From Thermoplasmata archaeon (lineage in GTDB: Archaea; Thermoplasmatota; Thermoplasmata; Lutacidiplasmatales; UBA184): a DNA stretch of 54,302 nucleotides. The stretch lies in NCBI GenBank assembly GCA_022750455.1, contig JAKIVR010000011.1, positions 1 through 54,302 of the forward strand, in the 5' to 3' direction. Numbering within the stretch: position 1 is the first letter of the stretch; every line of letters starts with the position of its first letter. The position numbers were made by a program, and so were the translations under genes. Shown piece after piece: positions 1 to 8,126 of the stretch. Below the pieces are notes generated by a model that made no database searches, was not told the origin of the DNA, and saw nothing but the letters and a program-made list of their open reading frames with translations.

Positions 1-389
1 CGCTGCGCCTCCTGAAGGAGGAGACGTTGGCCGGCCGCATCGAGCGAGGCCACCTCCTCGCGGAAGGGACACGCGCGGCGGCCGCCGCCATCGGGCTCTC
101 CCTGTTCCCGGATCCGCGGTTCGCGTCCGACACCGTGACCGCGCTGAAGAACCCCGAGGGGCTTCCCGAGGACTCCGTGCGCAAGGAGCTCCAGTCGAAG
201 TACCACGTCCTGCTGCAGGGCGGTCAGGCTTCGCTCAAGGGGAAGATCTTCCGGATCGGCCACATGGGCATCGCCGACTGGTCGGACCTTCTCATCACCT
301 TCGCGGGGCTCGAGAAGATCATGGCCCGCAGCGGGGCGGCGTACCCCCCCGGGACCGCGCTCAGCGCGTTGATGCGCTCGATGCCGTAG
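1..389 (+). CDS. Class V aminotransferase, C-terminal part (partial)
   Basis: The frame is open from the left edge (first full codon at base 3), so only the last ~129 residues are seen. The visible part is the small C-terminal domain of a PLP-dependent class V aminotransferase of the serine-pyruvate / alanine-glyoxylate / phosphoserine type. The best signature is GKIFRIGHMG near residues 89-98, which is highly conserved in that family, followed by a helix (LLITFAGLEKIM). The PLP lysine would lie upstream, outside the window. A TTG at 27 could be read as a start but is internal to the homologous region. The substrate cannot be decided from this fragment. It converges on the archease gene, with 14 bases between their stops. 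Confidence 0.8.
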   Translation, partial: LRLLKEETLAGRIERGHLLAEGTRAAAAAIGLSLFPDPRFASDTVTALKNPEGLPEDSVRKELQSKYHVLLQGGQASLKGKIFRIGHMGIADWSDLLITFAGLEKIMARSGAAYPPGTALSALMRSMP

Positions 390-403
390 AGGCGGGTCGC
401 CCC

Positions 404-856
404 TCAGATATCGAGGATGAACCGCGCCCGGGCCCGGCCCGGCGTCAGGTCGAGCTCGAGCTGGTGGTACGTCGCCGCCTTGACGTCGATCCGGTGCGGA
501 TGCCGGCGCGTGTCCCACAGCTCCCCCCGGATCTCGGCGCGCAAGGAGGTCGGCGGGCGCCCGGAGAGCTGGACGGTGATCGTCCGCGGGAGAAACCCGT
601 CCCCGTGGGCGAGCGCGAGCAGCTCGGAGAGGTACGCGACGAGCAGGGCGCTCGGATCCCCGCCGCGGGCCTCGACGGTCCGGGACTCCGGACCCCGGAC
701 CCGTCGGAGGTCCGTCATGAGGGCGATCATCCCGAGCCCCGCCGCTTCGAACACTCCCTCCGGAGTGGGTGCCCGGGCCTGGATCCCCACGTCGGCGGTG
801 GTGCCGAAGCTCTCCCAGCTCCGGGCGCGGATCGGACGGGTCGTAGGGGGGGTCAC
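404..856 (-). CDS. Archease (RtcB tRNA ligase cofactor)
   Basis: A 150-aa protein of archease length. Archease activates the RtcB RNA ligase during tRNA splicing and repair by promoting guanylylation with its divalent metal site. Visible signatures are TTADVGIQA (residues 19-27, the TADVG motif with its acidic ligand), SALLVAYLSELL (69-80), KAATYHQLEL in the C-terminal third, and the typical terminal Asp-Ile. The start is GTG at 856; moving it inward would cut the first strand. It is head-to-head with the glycosyltransferase, about 50 bases apart. No rtcB gene lies in the window. Confidence 0.88.
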   Translation of the reverse strand: MTPPTTRPIRARSWESFGTTADVGIQARAPTPEGVFEAAGLGMIALMTDLRRVRGPESRTVEARGGDPSALLVAYLSELLALAHGDGFLPRTITVQLSGRPPTSLRAEIRGELWDTRRHPHRIDVKAATYHQLELDLTPGRARARFILDI

Positions 857-909
857 GCCCCGCCAAAGCCGTAAATGACAAGAGGGGGATGGTTCCGTCG
901 GGCCTTCCC

Positions 910-1683
910 ATGGACGCTACTTTGGTCATCCCCACGCTCAACGAGGGGGCGTCGATCGGCCACGTGCTCCGATCGTTCCGGGCCGATGCGGCCCGGGCCA
1001 ACGGGACGTTGTTCGCCTCGGACCCCGTCCGGTGGAACATCCTCGTCGTCGATGGGCGCTCCACGGACGGGACGCCCGAACGGGCCGAGGCCGAGGGTGC
1101 CACGGTCCTGAAGGAGCCTCGCAAGGGGTACGGCCGAGCGTACCGGACCGGTTTTTCCTCCGCCACCGGCGAGTTCGTGGCGACGATGGACGGGGACGCC
1201 ACCTACCCGACCGCGCAGATCCCCCAGATGCTCCGCCAGTTGATCGACGAGAAGCTGGATTTCATCTCCGGCGACCGGCTCAGCACCCTCGATCCCCGTG
1301 CGATGACGACGATGCACCGCATCGGCAACCGGGCCCTCAACCTGTTCACCGGGCTCGCCTTCCACCGGTTCCTCCGGTCGATTCCGGACGGGCGGATCCG
1401 CGACACCCAGAGCGGGATGTGGGTGTTCCGACGCCGCGTGCTCGACACCGTGGTGCTGACGCAGGACGGCATGCCGATGAGCGAGGAGCTGAAGCTCGAA
1501 GTGTTGATCCGCGGGTACCGCTTCTTGGAGGTGCCGATCACCTACTCGGAACGGTGGGGCGCTCCCAAGCTGTCGAGCTGGAACGACGGTCGAAGGAACA
1601 TGATGTTCCTCCTGCGCAAGCGGTTCGCCCTGGAGCGGGAGATCCGGGGACACAGCCCCGCCGGTCGATCCGCCCACGGGTGA
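910..1683 (+). CDS. Family 2 glycosyltransferase (dolichol-phosphate mannosyltransferase-like)
   Basis: GT-A fold glycosyltransferase, 257 aa from the ATG at 910. N-terminal nucleotide-sugar motif ATLVIPTLNEG, then VVDGRSTDGT, KGYGRAYRTGF and the metal-binding acidic motif MDGDATYP follow in the usual GT2 order. The C-terminal part has RDTQSGMWVF, as in polyprenyl-phosphate hexose transferases. No transmembrane helix is evident, so it probably acts at the inner membrane face making a lipid-linked sugar; donor and acceptor are unknown. Start choice: ATG 889 is in frame, but its purine run is too close to serve as a ribosome site and a TATA-like GTAAAT (871-876) would place the transcript start near 899. 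Starting at 910 also gives the family's normal N-terminus. Confidence 0.8.
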   Translation: MDATLVIPTLNEGASIGHVLRSFRADAARANGTLFASDPVRWNILVVDGRSTDGTPERAEAEGATVLKEPRKGYGRAYRTGFSSATGEFVATMDGDATYPTAQIPQMLRQLIDEKLDFISGDRLSTLDPRAMTTMHRIGNRALNLFTGLAFHRFLRSIPDGRIRDTQSGMWVFRRRVLDTVVLTQDGMPMSEELKLEVLIRGYRFLEVPITYSERWGAPKLSSWNDGRRNMMFLLRKRFALEREIRGHSPAGRSAHG

Positions 1684-1714
1684 GGCCGGGGCCGCGGACG
1701 TCCGCCCGAGGCGC

Positions 1715-1867
1715 CTACTGCGTCTTGCCCGAGCGCTCCTTCGATTTCACTCGAAGGCCGGTGTAGCCGCACTTGCGGCACTGGACCGCCTTCGGAGAGT
1801 TCCGGGCGGAGCAGTTCATGCAGATCTTCTTGTTGAGGAGCCGATTGACGGCTTCAGGGAATGGCAT
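1715..1867 (-). CDS. rpl40e: Ribosomal protein L40e
   Basis: A 50-aa gene: ATG at 1867, TAG at 1715-1717. The product begins [14 protein letters not shown] and carries four cysteines in two CxxC pairs (ICMNC and CRKCG, residues 16-38), then [12 protein letters not shown]. This zinc-ribbon protein of the large subunit is normally about 48-52 residues in archaea, so length and motif both fit. A clear TATA box (1893-1899, minus strand) lies about 29 bases upstream of the ATG, giving a leaderless or near-leaderless transcript. A GGGAGGTGAG stretch also lies upstream but is spaced loosely. Confidence 0.93.
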   Translation of the reverse strand: MPFPEAVNRLLNKKICMNCSARNSPKAVQCRKCGYTGLRVKSKERSGKTQ

Positions 1868-1892
1868 GGGACGCCGCTCACCTCCCGTGGCC

Positions 1893-1899
1893 TATAAAG
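1893..1899 (-). promoter_or_regulatory. TATA box for L40e gene
   Basis: CTTTATA on the minus strand, centred about 29 bases before the ATG at 1867, the spacing expected for an archaeal TATA element driving a nearly leaderless transcript. Confidence 0.6.
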
Positions 1900-1974
1900 C
1901 CGTGGCGACAACAGATCCGGGGGTCGGGAGGCCGCCCGAGGGAACGGTCGGCCTCCTGTGGGTTCGGCTCGGCT

Positions 1975-2979
1975 CTACGACGGGAACATCGGCGGGGCTC
2001 CCGGTGAGACGGCGAACGGAATGTAGAGGTTCCCGTTCAGCTCCGAGAGGCTTGTGCCCGGCACGACGACCTGGTCACATCCGGAGTCGAGCGTCTGCCA
2101 GATCGGGTTCTTCGCCGCACTGTTGAACGAGACGGCCGAGCTGGAGCAGGTCGCCATCGCCCGCTGCAGCGCCGCGAACGACGTGAGGCAGTTCCCGGTC
2201 GCGGAGGAGAGGTTCGAGCTGACCGACGCCGTGCAGGTCGGGGACATCTGCGCCGGGTAGATGTTCGGGTCCATGACGAGCACGACGGTGATCCCCCAGT
2301 AGACGTTCGGGTAGGTCGTCGGCGTGTCGATCAGGTGGTCATGGGCCGGGACCGGCAGGGTGCCCGGGGGCAGTCCGCCGGGCTCCGCGTTCGCCGCGAG
2401 GCCGAGGTGGTTCTCCACCGCGGTGAAGTCCGGGGAGTAGATGTACGTCGGGTGCGAGGGGCACGCCGTCGACGTCCCCCCCGCGCCGCACTGGGTCAGC
2501 AGCACGCTGCCGTTCACTTCGGGGAACCCGTGGGCGCTCGCCCCGAGCGCGGTCACGCCGAAGATGGAGAGCCCGGCGAACGCCGGGACGAGGATGTACT
2601 GGGGCACCTGGGAGACGGCGCTCTGGTCCGCCGCGCCAACCTCACATTCGGTGTGGTCCGCCGCGAGCGTCGCGTTGGCATCCGCCGGGAACAGCGTGGT
2701 CACGGAGGGCGTGCATAGCTCTGTGTTCGTCCCATTGTACAGGAACGTGACGATCTGACCGTTGTCAAACCCTCCCATCTCCAACGACTCGTTGACGCCA
2801 TTCGAGCTCGAGCTGCTCTTCTTCATCGTGACGTAGTAGTACGCGGCGCCCCCGGCCACGATCAGGACGACGACCACGACGAGGGCGATCACCATGGTCG
2901 ACATCCCTTTCTTCGGGGCGGTACCGCCTGCCCCGGGGGTGCTCGGCGTGGCGGATCCTGCGTTCTCCGGTGCGCTCAT
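1975..2979 (-). CDS. Membrane-anchored extracytoplasmic protein, unknown function
   Basis: A 334-aa protein I do not recognise. Residues 1-25 are a Pro/Gly/Ala-rich cytoplasmic tail, residues ~28-50 one strongly hydrophobic helix (MVIALVVVVVLIVAGG), then a Ser-rich spacer (KKSSSSSNG) and a ~280-residue external domain. The external part has six or more cysteines, probably disulfide-bonded, and several N-x-S/T sequons (NGTN, NATL, NGSV, NLSS). No catalytic motif is evident. The design (short inner tail, one TM, low-complexity linker, globular ectodomain) suggests a sensor or binding protein held at the cell surface. A TATA-like CATAATCTA lies around 3020-3032 on the minus strand. Confidence 0.72.
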   Translation of the reverse strand: MSAPENAGSATPSTPGAGGTAPKKGMSTMVIALVVVVVLIVAGGAAYYYVTMKKSSSSSNGVNESLEMGGFDNGQIVTFLYNGTNTELCTPSVTTLFPADANATLAADHTECEVGAADQSAVSQVPQYILVPAFAGLSIFGVTALGASAHGFPEVNGSVLLTQCGAGGTSTACPSHPTYIYSPDFTAVENHLGLAANAEPGGLPPGTLPVPAHDHLIDTPTTYPNVYWGITVVLVMDPNIYPAQMSPTCTASVSSNLSSATGNCLTSFAALQRAMATCSSSAVSFNSAAKNPIWQTLDSGCDQVVVPGTSLSELNGNLYIPFAVSPGAPPMFPS

Positions 2980-3141
2980 GGATGCGCGAGTGAAGCGGAG
3001 ACCGTGGGATGAAGGTACGTAGATTATGGAAGTGACAACGGTCGTACGTGTGAATGCAGGACGCGGGAGAGGCGACGAGAAGGCGAACCTCCCAATCGCT
3101 ATTCCACCGACCGTCTTGCGGAGACGGAGGGCTCACGCACC

Positions 3142-3792
3142 GTGACCGGAGCTCGGGACGAAGAGGCGGTTGGCCCGGCCGCGGTCCGATTGGCCCGCCG
3201 CGCCCTCGAGGGAGCCTTCGCCCCGGAGCCGCTCGATCCGGCCCGGGTCGGGGCCGAGGCGACGCTCCCCACTTCGTTCGGGGAGCTCCGTGGCGTGTTC
3301 GTCACGCTTCGGCGCTATCCCGGCGGACGCCTGCGCGGCTGCATCGGCTTCACCGAGCCACGACATCCCCTTCGGACCGCCCTGCCGATCGCCGCCGTGC
3401 TCGCCGCGACCGAGGATCCCCGTTTTCCCGCCCTCACCGCGGCGGAGCTCGGTACCACCACCATCGAAGTCTCGATCCTCACGCGGCCGGAGCCGATCTC
3501 CGTGCGTCCGCGGAGTGCGTTGCCGAGCGAGATCCATGTGGGTCGGGACGGCTTGATCGTGGAACGGGCCGGATCCAGCGGGCTGCTCCTGCCGCAGGTC
3601 GCCACCGAACAACGGTGGGACGCGGCGACGTTCCTGGCCGAGACGTGCCGCAAGGCCGGTCTCCCGCCGGACGCATGGGAGCAGACGGCGACGAAGGTCT
3701 CTCGCTTCGAGGCGATCGTCTTCGGCGAGACGAGACCGCGCGGGCCGATCGAGTCCGGTGGGGCGTCCCCCACCGACGACAGCGATCGGTAG
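3142..3792 (+). CDS. AMMECR1 family protein
   Basis: A 216-aa AMMECR1-domain protein. The hallmark LRGCIGF (residues ~67-73) is present, along with the flanking motifs FGELRGVFVTL, EDPRFPALTAAEL and IEVSILTRPEPI. The start is GTG at 3142; the frame upstream has no better candidate. The family is widespread in archaea and eukaryotes; its biochemical role is not established, so none is claimed. It converges on ileS, 12 bases between stops. Confidence 0.9.
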   Translation: MTGARDEEAVGPAAVRLARRALEGAFAPEPLDPARVGAEATLPTSFGELRGVFVTLRRYPGGRLRGCIGFTEPRHPLRTALPIAAVLAATEDPRFPALTAAELGTTTIEVSILTRPEPISVRPRSALPSEIHVGRDGLIVERAGSSGLLLPQVATEQRWDAATFLAETCRKAGLPPDAWEQTATKVSRFEAIVFGETRPRGPIESGGASPTDDSDR

Positions 3793-3804
3793 CGGCGGCC
3801 GGTT

Positions 3805-6765
3805 CTACGGAACGCGCTCGATGCGCGCCGAGAGCGTTCCGTCCTCGCCCTGCCACCGCTGGACCTCGAGCCCATCCGGCGCGGATCCGACCTCGATCTG
3901 GAGCGTGTCCACGAGGAGGTCCCGGCGGATCCGCTCCTCCGCCGTTCGGAGAGCCTCGGCGATCGGAGCCTCGGCCCAGAGGGTGAGTCGGATCCTGTCC
4001 GTGTACTGCAGATGGGCCTCCCGCCGGGCGTTCTGCAGCCGACGGAGAACGTCCCGCACCAGTCCTTCCCGCAACTGCTCGGGCGACGGGATCCGGTAGA
4101 GGTACGCCGTCCCCCGAGGCGTCGGTGCCGCCACCCAGTCCGCCTCGGGCTCCGGGGCCGCGCCTCCCGGGGCCAGCCAGCGGAGCTCGGAGACGTTCAT
4201 TTCGTCGGCGAGAAGCGACTCGCCCTCGCCGCCGAGAGAATGGACCATGTCGCTCTCCTTCGGCTGGAGGGACCAGGTGCTGAGCGGCACGCGGGCCTTC
4301 ACCCGGGCGCGCTGGCGTTGCTCGCGCCCGACCTCGACCCACGCCCGGAGCGACGCCATCGCCTCCTCCAGCGGAACGTCGGCCCCGGTCCCGGCCGACG
4401 GCCATCCCGCCGCGTGGACGCTCGGAGCGTTCGTCGCGAACCGACCGCCCCCCACCTCCTGGAATATCTCTTCGGCGAGGAACGGCGTGAACGGGGCCAA
4501 GAGCTGCGCCAGGGCCCGGAGCGTGTAGGAGAGAGTGGCATGGGCCTCGGCGCGGTCCGCCGCCGTCGTCTCGCCCCAGAAGCGGGGCCGAGAGCGCCGG
4601 AGGTACCAGGTGCTCAGATCGCCCACGAACTCTTCGAGGGCGAGCGCCCCGCGGCGCGGATCGTACTCCTCGAGGGACGCTGTCACGACGTCGACGGTCC
4701 TCGACAACCGGGCGAGGAGCCACCGGTCGAGGAGGCCGGTCGGGCGTGGGGGAGTGACCTGGGGCGCGAGGCCGTCCGCCGTGGCGTTCTCCTGGAAGAA
4801 CGCCACGACGTTCCGCAACGTGCCGAGGGTCCGCTGGGCGGTCGGGGCGATCCGCGCGGCGTCCACGCGCATCGGCTCGGTGTAGTCGCGAACCAGGAAG
4901 ATCCACCGGAGCGAATCGCCCCCGTGCTCGGCCAGCAATCCGAGCGGGTCGAGCGCATTCCCTCGCGACTTCGACATCTTCTGGCCACTCGAGTCCAGCA
5001 CGAGCCCGTTGGTGAGGGAGGTCCGGTACGCCGCCCGGTCGAACAACAACGTCGATAGGACGAGCAGCGTGTAGAACCAGCCGCGGGTCTGGTCGAGCCC
5101 CTCCGCGATGTAGTCGAGCGGCTCGGCCGGGTCGAAGGGGCCGGGCTCGAACGGGTAGTGGTACTGGGCGAACGGCGCCGCTCCGCTGTCGTACCACCCA
5201 TCGATGGTGTACGGTTCCCGGTGCATCGGCGCCTGGCACTCCGAGCACGCCCACGTCAGGCTGTCCACCCCGGTCCGGTGCGGATCGAAATCCGGGAGCA
5301 GCGGATGCCCGAGCCGCTCGCCGAGCTCGGCGAAGCTGCCGATACAGACCGTGTGACCGGCGGAGCAGCGCCAGATCGGCAACGGCGTCCCCCAGTACCG
5401 GTTCCTCGAGAGCGCCCAGTCCTTCGCCTCGGTCAGGAAATTTCCGAAGCGGCCGTCGCGCAGATGCTCCGGGTTCCACCGAACGGTCTGGTTCAGCTCC
5501 ACCAGGCGGGCCGCCTTGCGCGAGGTGCGAACGAACCACGCGTCGATCGCCCGGTAGATGAGCGGGTTCTGGCAGCGCCAGCAGAATGGGTACGTGTGTT
5601 TGATCGTCTCCGCGCGGAGCAACAGCCCGCGCTCGCGCAGGTGCTCGACGAGGATCGGGTCGGCGAGCTTGAACCCCTTTCCCTTCACGAGCGGGACGGC
5701 CTCCGTGAAATGGGCGCGTCCGTCGAGCGGGTCGTACACTCCGACGCCCTCGCGGGCCCCGATCCGTTGGTCCTCGGGGCCGAAGCTCGGGGCGATGTGG
5801 ACGAAGCCGGTTCCCTCGGCCGCGTCCACACTATCGTCGAGTACGATGCGGTAGCGCCCGGGTCCGGGACCGGGGAACGAGAACGGCGGCGTGTACGTGG
5901 CCCCGGCGAGCTCCTGACCCGTGTACTCGTGCAGGACGGCCGCGTCCGGGAAGTACCGGGCCTTGGCCGACTCCGCCAAGATCAGCTCCTCGCCGTCGCT
6001 GGAAGCGACGCCGACGTACCGGAGGTCGAGGCGCGCGGCCACGAGGAGGTTCGAAGGCAACGTCCACGGCGTCGTCGTCCAGACGAGCACCGACCGGCGG
6101 CGCCCGTCGGCCAACGGAGAGATCGGAAAACGCACAGTCACCGATGGGTCGGTCGCCTCGCGGTAGCCCTGCGCGACCTCGTGGGAGCTGAGCGGGGTCT
6201 CGCACCGGGGACAGTACGGTTGGACGTAGTGGCCCGGCTCCAAGAGGCCCTTGCCGTGGAGCGTCTTCAGCGACCACCAGACGCTCTCGATGTACGGCGC
6301 AGACATCGTGTAGTACGGGTGCTCGTAATCGAGCCAGTACCCGAGCCGTCGGCTCATCTCGACCCAGACGGAGGCGACCTCGAGCGCGCTCTGACGGCAC
6401 TCCTGCGAGAAGCGGGCGATCCCATACTCTTCGATCTCCCGCTTGGCGTGCATCCCGTGCCGCTTCTCGATCTCCAACTCGACCGGCAAGCCATGGCAAT
6501 CCCAACCGGCCATCGGGGTGACGATCCGATGCCCGCGCTGTCGGCGGTACCGCAGCTCGACGTCCTTCAACGTCCGCGCGACGAGATGGCCGAGGTGGGG
6601 CGCCCCGTTCGCGGTCGGGGGGCCTTCAGTGAATCGGAACGGCGGGCCGGAGGGCGTTCCCGCGGCGAGCTTTCGGGGCACGTCGGCCCGCTGCCAGTAC
6701 TCGGCGACGCGCGCCTCCCGGTCGGCCGAGGAGATCCGCGGGGCCTCCCGAGGTTCGTCCGCCAC
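3805..6765 (-). CDS. ileS: Isoleucyl-tRNA synthetase
   Basis: Class I synthetase charging tRNA-Ile, 986 aa, within the family range. The HIGH motif appears as PHLGHL (residues 56-61) and the KMSKS loop as QKMSKSRGN (~595-603). The editing (CP1) domain lies between, with GTGFVHIAPSFGPED. Ile-type landmarks AGWDCHGLPVELEIEK and WALSRNRYWGTPLPIW are present. Start: an in-frame TTG at 6789 lies within a TATA-like element (6788-6796), whereas GTG 6765 lies 27 bases downstream of it, so GTG is preferred and the start is probably leaderless. The C-terminal anticodon-binding region is complete. Confidence 0.95.
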   Translation of the reverse strand: MADEPREAPRISSADREARVAEYWQRADVPRKLAAGTPSGPPFRFTEGPPTANGAPHLGHLVARTLKDVELRYRRQRGHRIVTPMAGWDCHGLPVELEIEKRHGMHAKREIEEYGIARFSQECRQSALEVASVWVEMSRRLGYWLDYEHPYYTMSAPYIESVWWSLKTLHGKGLLEPGHYVQPYCPRCETPLSSHEVAQGYREATDPSVTVRFPISPLADGRRRSVLVWTTTPWTLPSNLLVAARLDLRYVGVASSDGEELILAESAKARYFPDAAVLHEYTGQELAGATYTPPFSFPGPGPGRYRIVLDDSVDAAEGTGFVHIAPSFGPEDQRIGAREGVGVYDPLDGRAHFTEAVPLVKGKGFKLADPILVEHLRERGLLLRAETIKHTYPFCWRCQNPLIYRAIDAWFVRTSRKAARLVELNQTVRWNPEHLRDGRFGNFLTEAKDWALSRNRYWGTPLPIWRCSAGHTVCIGSFAELGERLGHPLLPDFDPHRTGVDSLTWACSECQAPMHREPYTIDGWYDSGAAPFAQYHYPFEPGPFDPAEPLDYIAEGLDQTRGWFYTLLVLSTLLFDRAAYRTSLTNGLVLDSSGQKMSKSRGNALDPLGLLAEHGGDSLRWIFLVRDYTEPMRVDAARIAPTAQRTLGTLRNVVAFFQENATADGLAPQVTPPRPTGLLDRWLLARLSRTVDVVTASLEEYDPRRGALALEEFVGDLSTWYLRRSRPRFWGETTAADRAEAHATLSYTLRALAQLLAPFTPFLAEEIFQEVGGGRFATNAPSVHAAGWPSAGTGADVPLEEAMASLRAWVEVGREQRQRARVKARVPLSTWSLQPKESDMVHSLGGEGESLLADEMNVSELRWLAPGGAAPEPEADWVAAPTPRGTAYLYRIPSPEQLREGLVRDVLRRLQNARREAHLQYTDRIRLTLWAEAPIAEALRTAEERIRRDLLVDTLQIEVGSAPDGLEVQRWQGEDGTLSARIERVP

Positions 6766-6787
6766 GACCGTCGCCGACGGCGCCGCC

Positions 6788-6796
6788 AAGATAAAG
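6788..6796 (-). promoter_or_regulatory. TATA box deciding the ileS start
   Basis: CTTTATCTT on the minus strand, centred 27 bases before GTG 6765. It overlaps the alternative TTG 6789, which would therefore lie upstream of the transcript start. Confidence 0.55.
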
Positions 6797-6820
6797 CCGA
6801 CCGGCGAGGCAGGGGCCCGC

Positions 6821-7615
6821 TCAGCGGGTCATTCCCTGGGGCGCCGGCGTCTCGGAGACGTAGCCGACCCGCGCGGACCGGTGTTGCTCGAGGACCTTGC
6901 CGTCCAGGTGCTGGACCTGGCAGCCGGCGCCGAGGCGGATCTCGTCCGCCCGCACGTACTCCGCCCGGACGCCTTCCAAGGAGACGTAGTGCGCTTCGAT
7001 CCGGATCACCTGCAGGCTCCCCGCGGCCTTCCCCGGCGGGAACGAGAAGAGACCGCCGGCGCGGGTGAGTTCCACCTCGGTGGCGAGGATCCGGGAGACT
7101 TTGGAGGGCCCACCGACCAGCGTTCCGTTCACCTGGGGCACGACGAGATCCCCGTCGACCCGGAGCGTCCCCTCGAACTGCAACGACGGAGCGGTGAGCG
7201 CCCCACGGATCTGGGTGGAACCGGTGAAGTGAAGGGGCCCCATTGCGGTGAGGGGCCCTCCGGCGTCCAACCCTCCACGGACGGTCGCTCCGGCGAGCGT
7301 CACCGGACCGTGGAACCTCGCCGGGCCTGTGAGCGTCAACGGGCCTCGGATATCGGTCGTGCCGTACACCTCGAGCTGGCCGGTGAGGTGGACGGTCCCG
7401 GAGCGCCACTTGCCCCCGACGGAGACGAGACCGGTCCCCTGGACCGTGCCCGCCTCCACATCGCCCACAACGGAGGCGCCGCCCTCGACCCTCCAGGAGC
7501 TCACGGAGATCCGGTCGTGACGGGCCGACCCGGAGCTTTCGACGATCTCTCCCTCGGGTGGCGGCGCCGGCACGTCGGGGGCGGGGCGGACGGGAGAGGC
7601 GGCCGGAGCGCTCAC
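6821..7615 (-). CDS. Bactofilin-like polymer-forming protein
   Basis: A 264-aa protein whose residues ~30-190 are short repeated strands of the type GTVxLTGxLxVxG (GDVEAGTVQGTGLVSVGG, GPLTLTGPARFHGPV, GTLRVDGDLVVPQVNG), i.e. a right-handed beta-helix like bactofilins and related polymer-forming proteins. The N-terminus is Pro/Ala-rich and disordered, again as in bactofilins. No signal peptide or membrane helix is visible, so it is predicted cytoplasmic. The C-terminal ~75 residues (FSFPPGKAAGSLQVIRIEAHYV and on) form an additional beta-rich part. Start is GTG 7615, with a TATA-like CGTTAAG 27 bases upstream. It follows the CoA-binding gene on the same strand. Confidence 0.65.
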   Translation of the reverse strand: MSAPAASPVRPAPDVPAPPPEGEIVESSGSARHDRISVSSWRVEGGASVVGDVEAGTVQGTGLVSVGGKWRSGTVHLTGQLEVYGTTDIRGPLTLTGPARFHGPVTLAGATVRGGLDAGGPLTAMGPLHFTGSTQIRGALTAPSLQFEGTLRVDGDLVVPQVNGTLVGGPSKVSRILATEVELTRAGGLFSFPPGKAAGSLQVIRIEAHYVSLEGVRAEYVRADEIRLGAGCQVQHLDGKVLEQHRSARVGYVSETPAPQGMTR

Positions 7616-7637
7616 GGTCCGTGCGAATGGGTCCGGG

Positions 7638-7646
7638 CCTTAACGT
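7638..7646 (-). promoter_or_regulatory. TATA-like box for bactofilin-like gene
   Basis: CGTTAAG on the minus strand, centred 27 bases upstream of GTG 7615. It overlaps the TAA stop (7640-7642) of the upstream CoA-binding gene. Confidence 0.4.
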
Positions 7647-8074
7647 CTCGGGGGAACGGCCGGGATGTGCAGTCGCCGGTGCTCGATCATGATGCACCGG
7701 TTCTGGACGACGAGCCGGTGATGCGTGCGGGCATTCTGCGCGGCGGCCTCGTTCTCGACGCCCAGCTGCATCCAGACCGCCTTCGGATTCCGGGACAACG
7801 CCGCCTCCACGATGGGGGGCACGTCCTCGGATTTCCGGAAGATGTCCACGATGTCGATCGCCAGAGCGGCGGGGATCGCCTCGACCGAGGGGTACGACGT
7901 CTCGCCGAGCACCTCCTTCACCATCGGGTTGACGGGGACGATGCGGTACCCTTGCTGCTGCAGATACCGGGCGACCTCGTACGAGTCCCGCTCGGGTTTG
8001 TCCGAGAGGCCGACGATCGCGATGGTCCGGCTGTGGGTCAGCAGTTCCCGGATCTCCTCTTCGGTGTCGGGCAT
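7640..8074 (-). CDS. CoA-binding (Rossmann) domain protein
   Basis: A 144-aa single-domain protein of the YccU-like CoA-binding family. Visible: TIAIVGLSDKPERDSYEVA (residues ~17-35, the glycine loop), GYRIVPVNPMVKEVLGE (42-58), DIVDIFRKSEDVPPIVE (73-89) and KAVWMQLGVENE (98-109), all in canonical order; the C-terminus RCIMIEHRRL matches the usual xNRCIMxEH motif. Its role is unproven in the family, perhaps sensing or binding an acyl-CoA. Start ATG 8074 has a TATA-like CTTATTG 26 bases upstream (8097-8103), suggesting a leaderless transcript. Confidence 0.85.
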   Translation of the reverse strand: MPDTEEEIRELLTHSRTIAIVGLSDKPERDSYEVARYLQQQGYRIVPVNPMVKEVLGETSYPSVEAIPAALAIDIVDIFRKSEDVPPIVEAALSRNPKAVWMQLGVENEAAAQNARTHHRLVVQNRCIMIEHRRLHIPAVPPRR

Positions 8075-8096
8075 GACCCCCGGTATTCCTCTTGCG

Positions 8097-8103
8097 CAAT
8101 AAG
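8097..8103 (-). promoter_or_regulatory. TATA-like box for CoA-binding gene
   Basis: CTTATTG on the minus strand, centred 26 bases upstream of ATG 8074. Confidence 0.45.
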
Positions 8104-8126
8104 CATGCGGCGCGGAGAACGGGACG

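Noticed and set aside
3479-5539. Long minus-strand open frame inside ileS
   Set aside because: It is arginine/proline-rich and overlaps the clear IleRS frame; it is a high-GC shadow.
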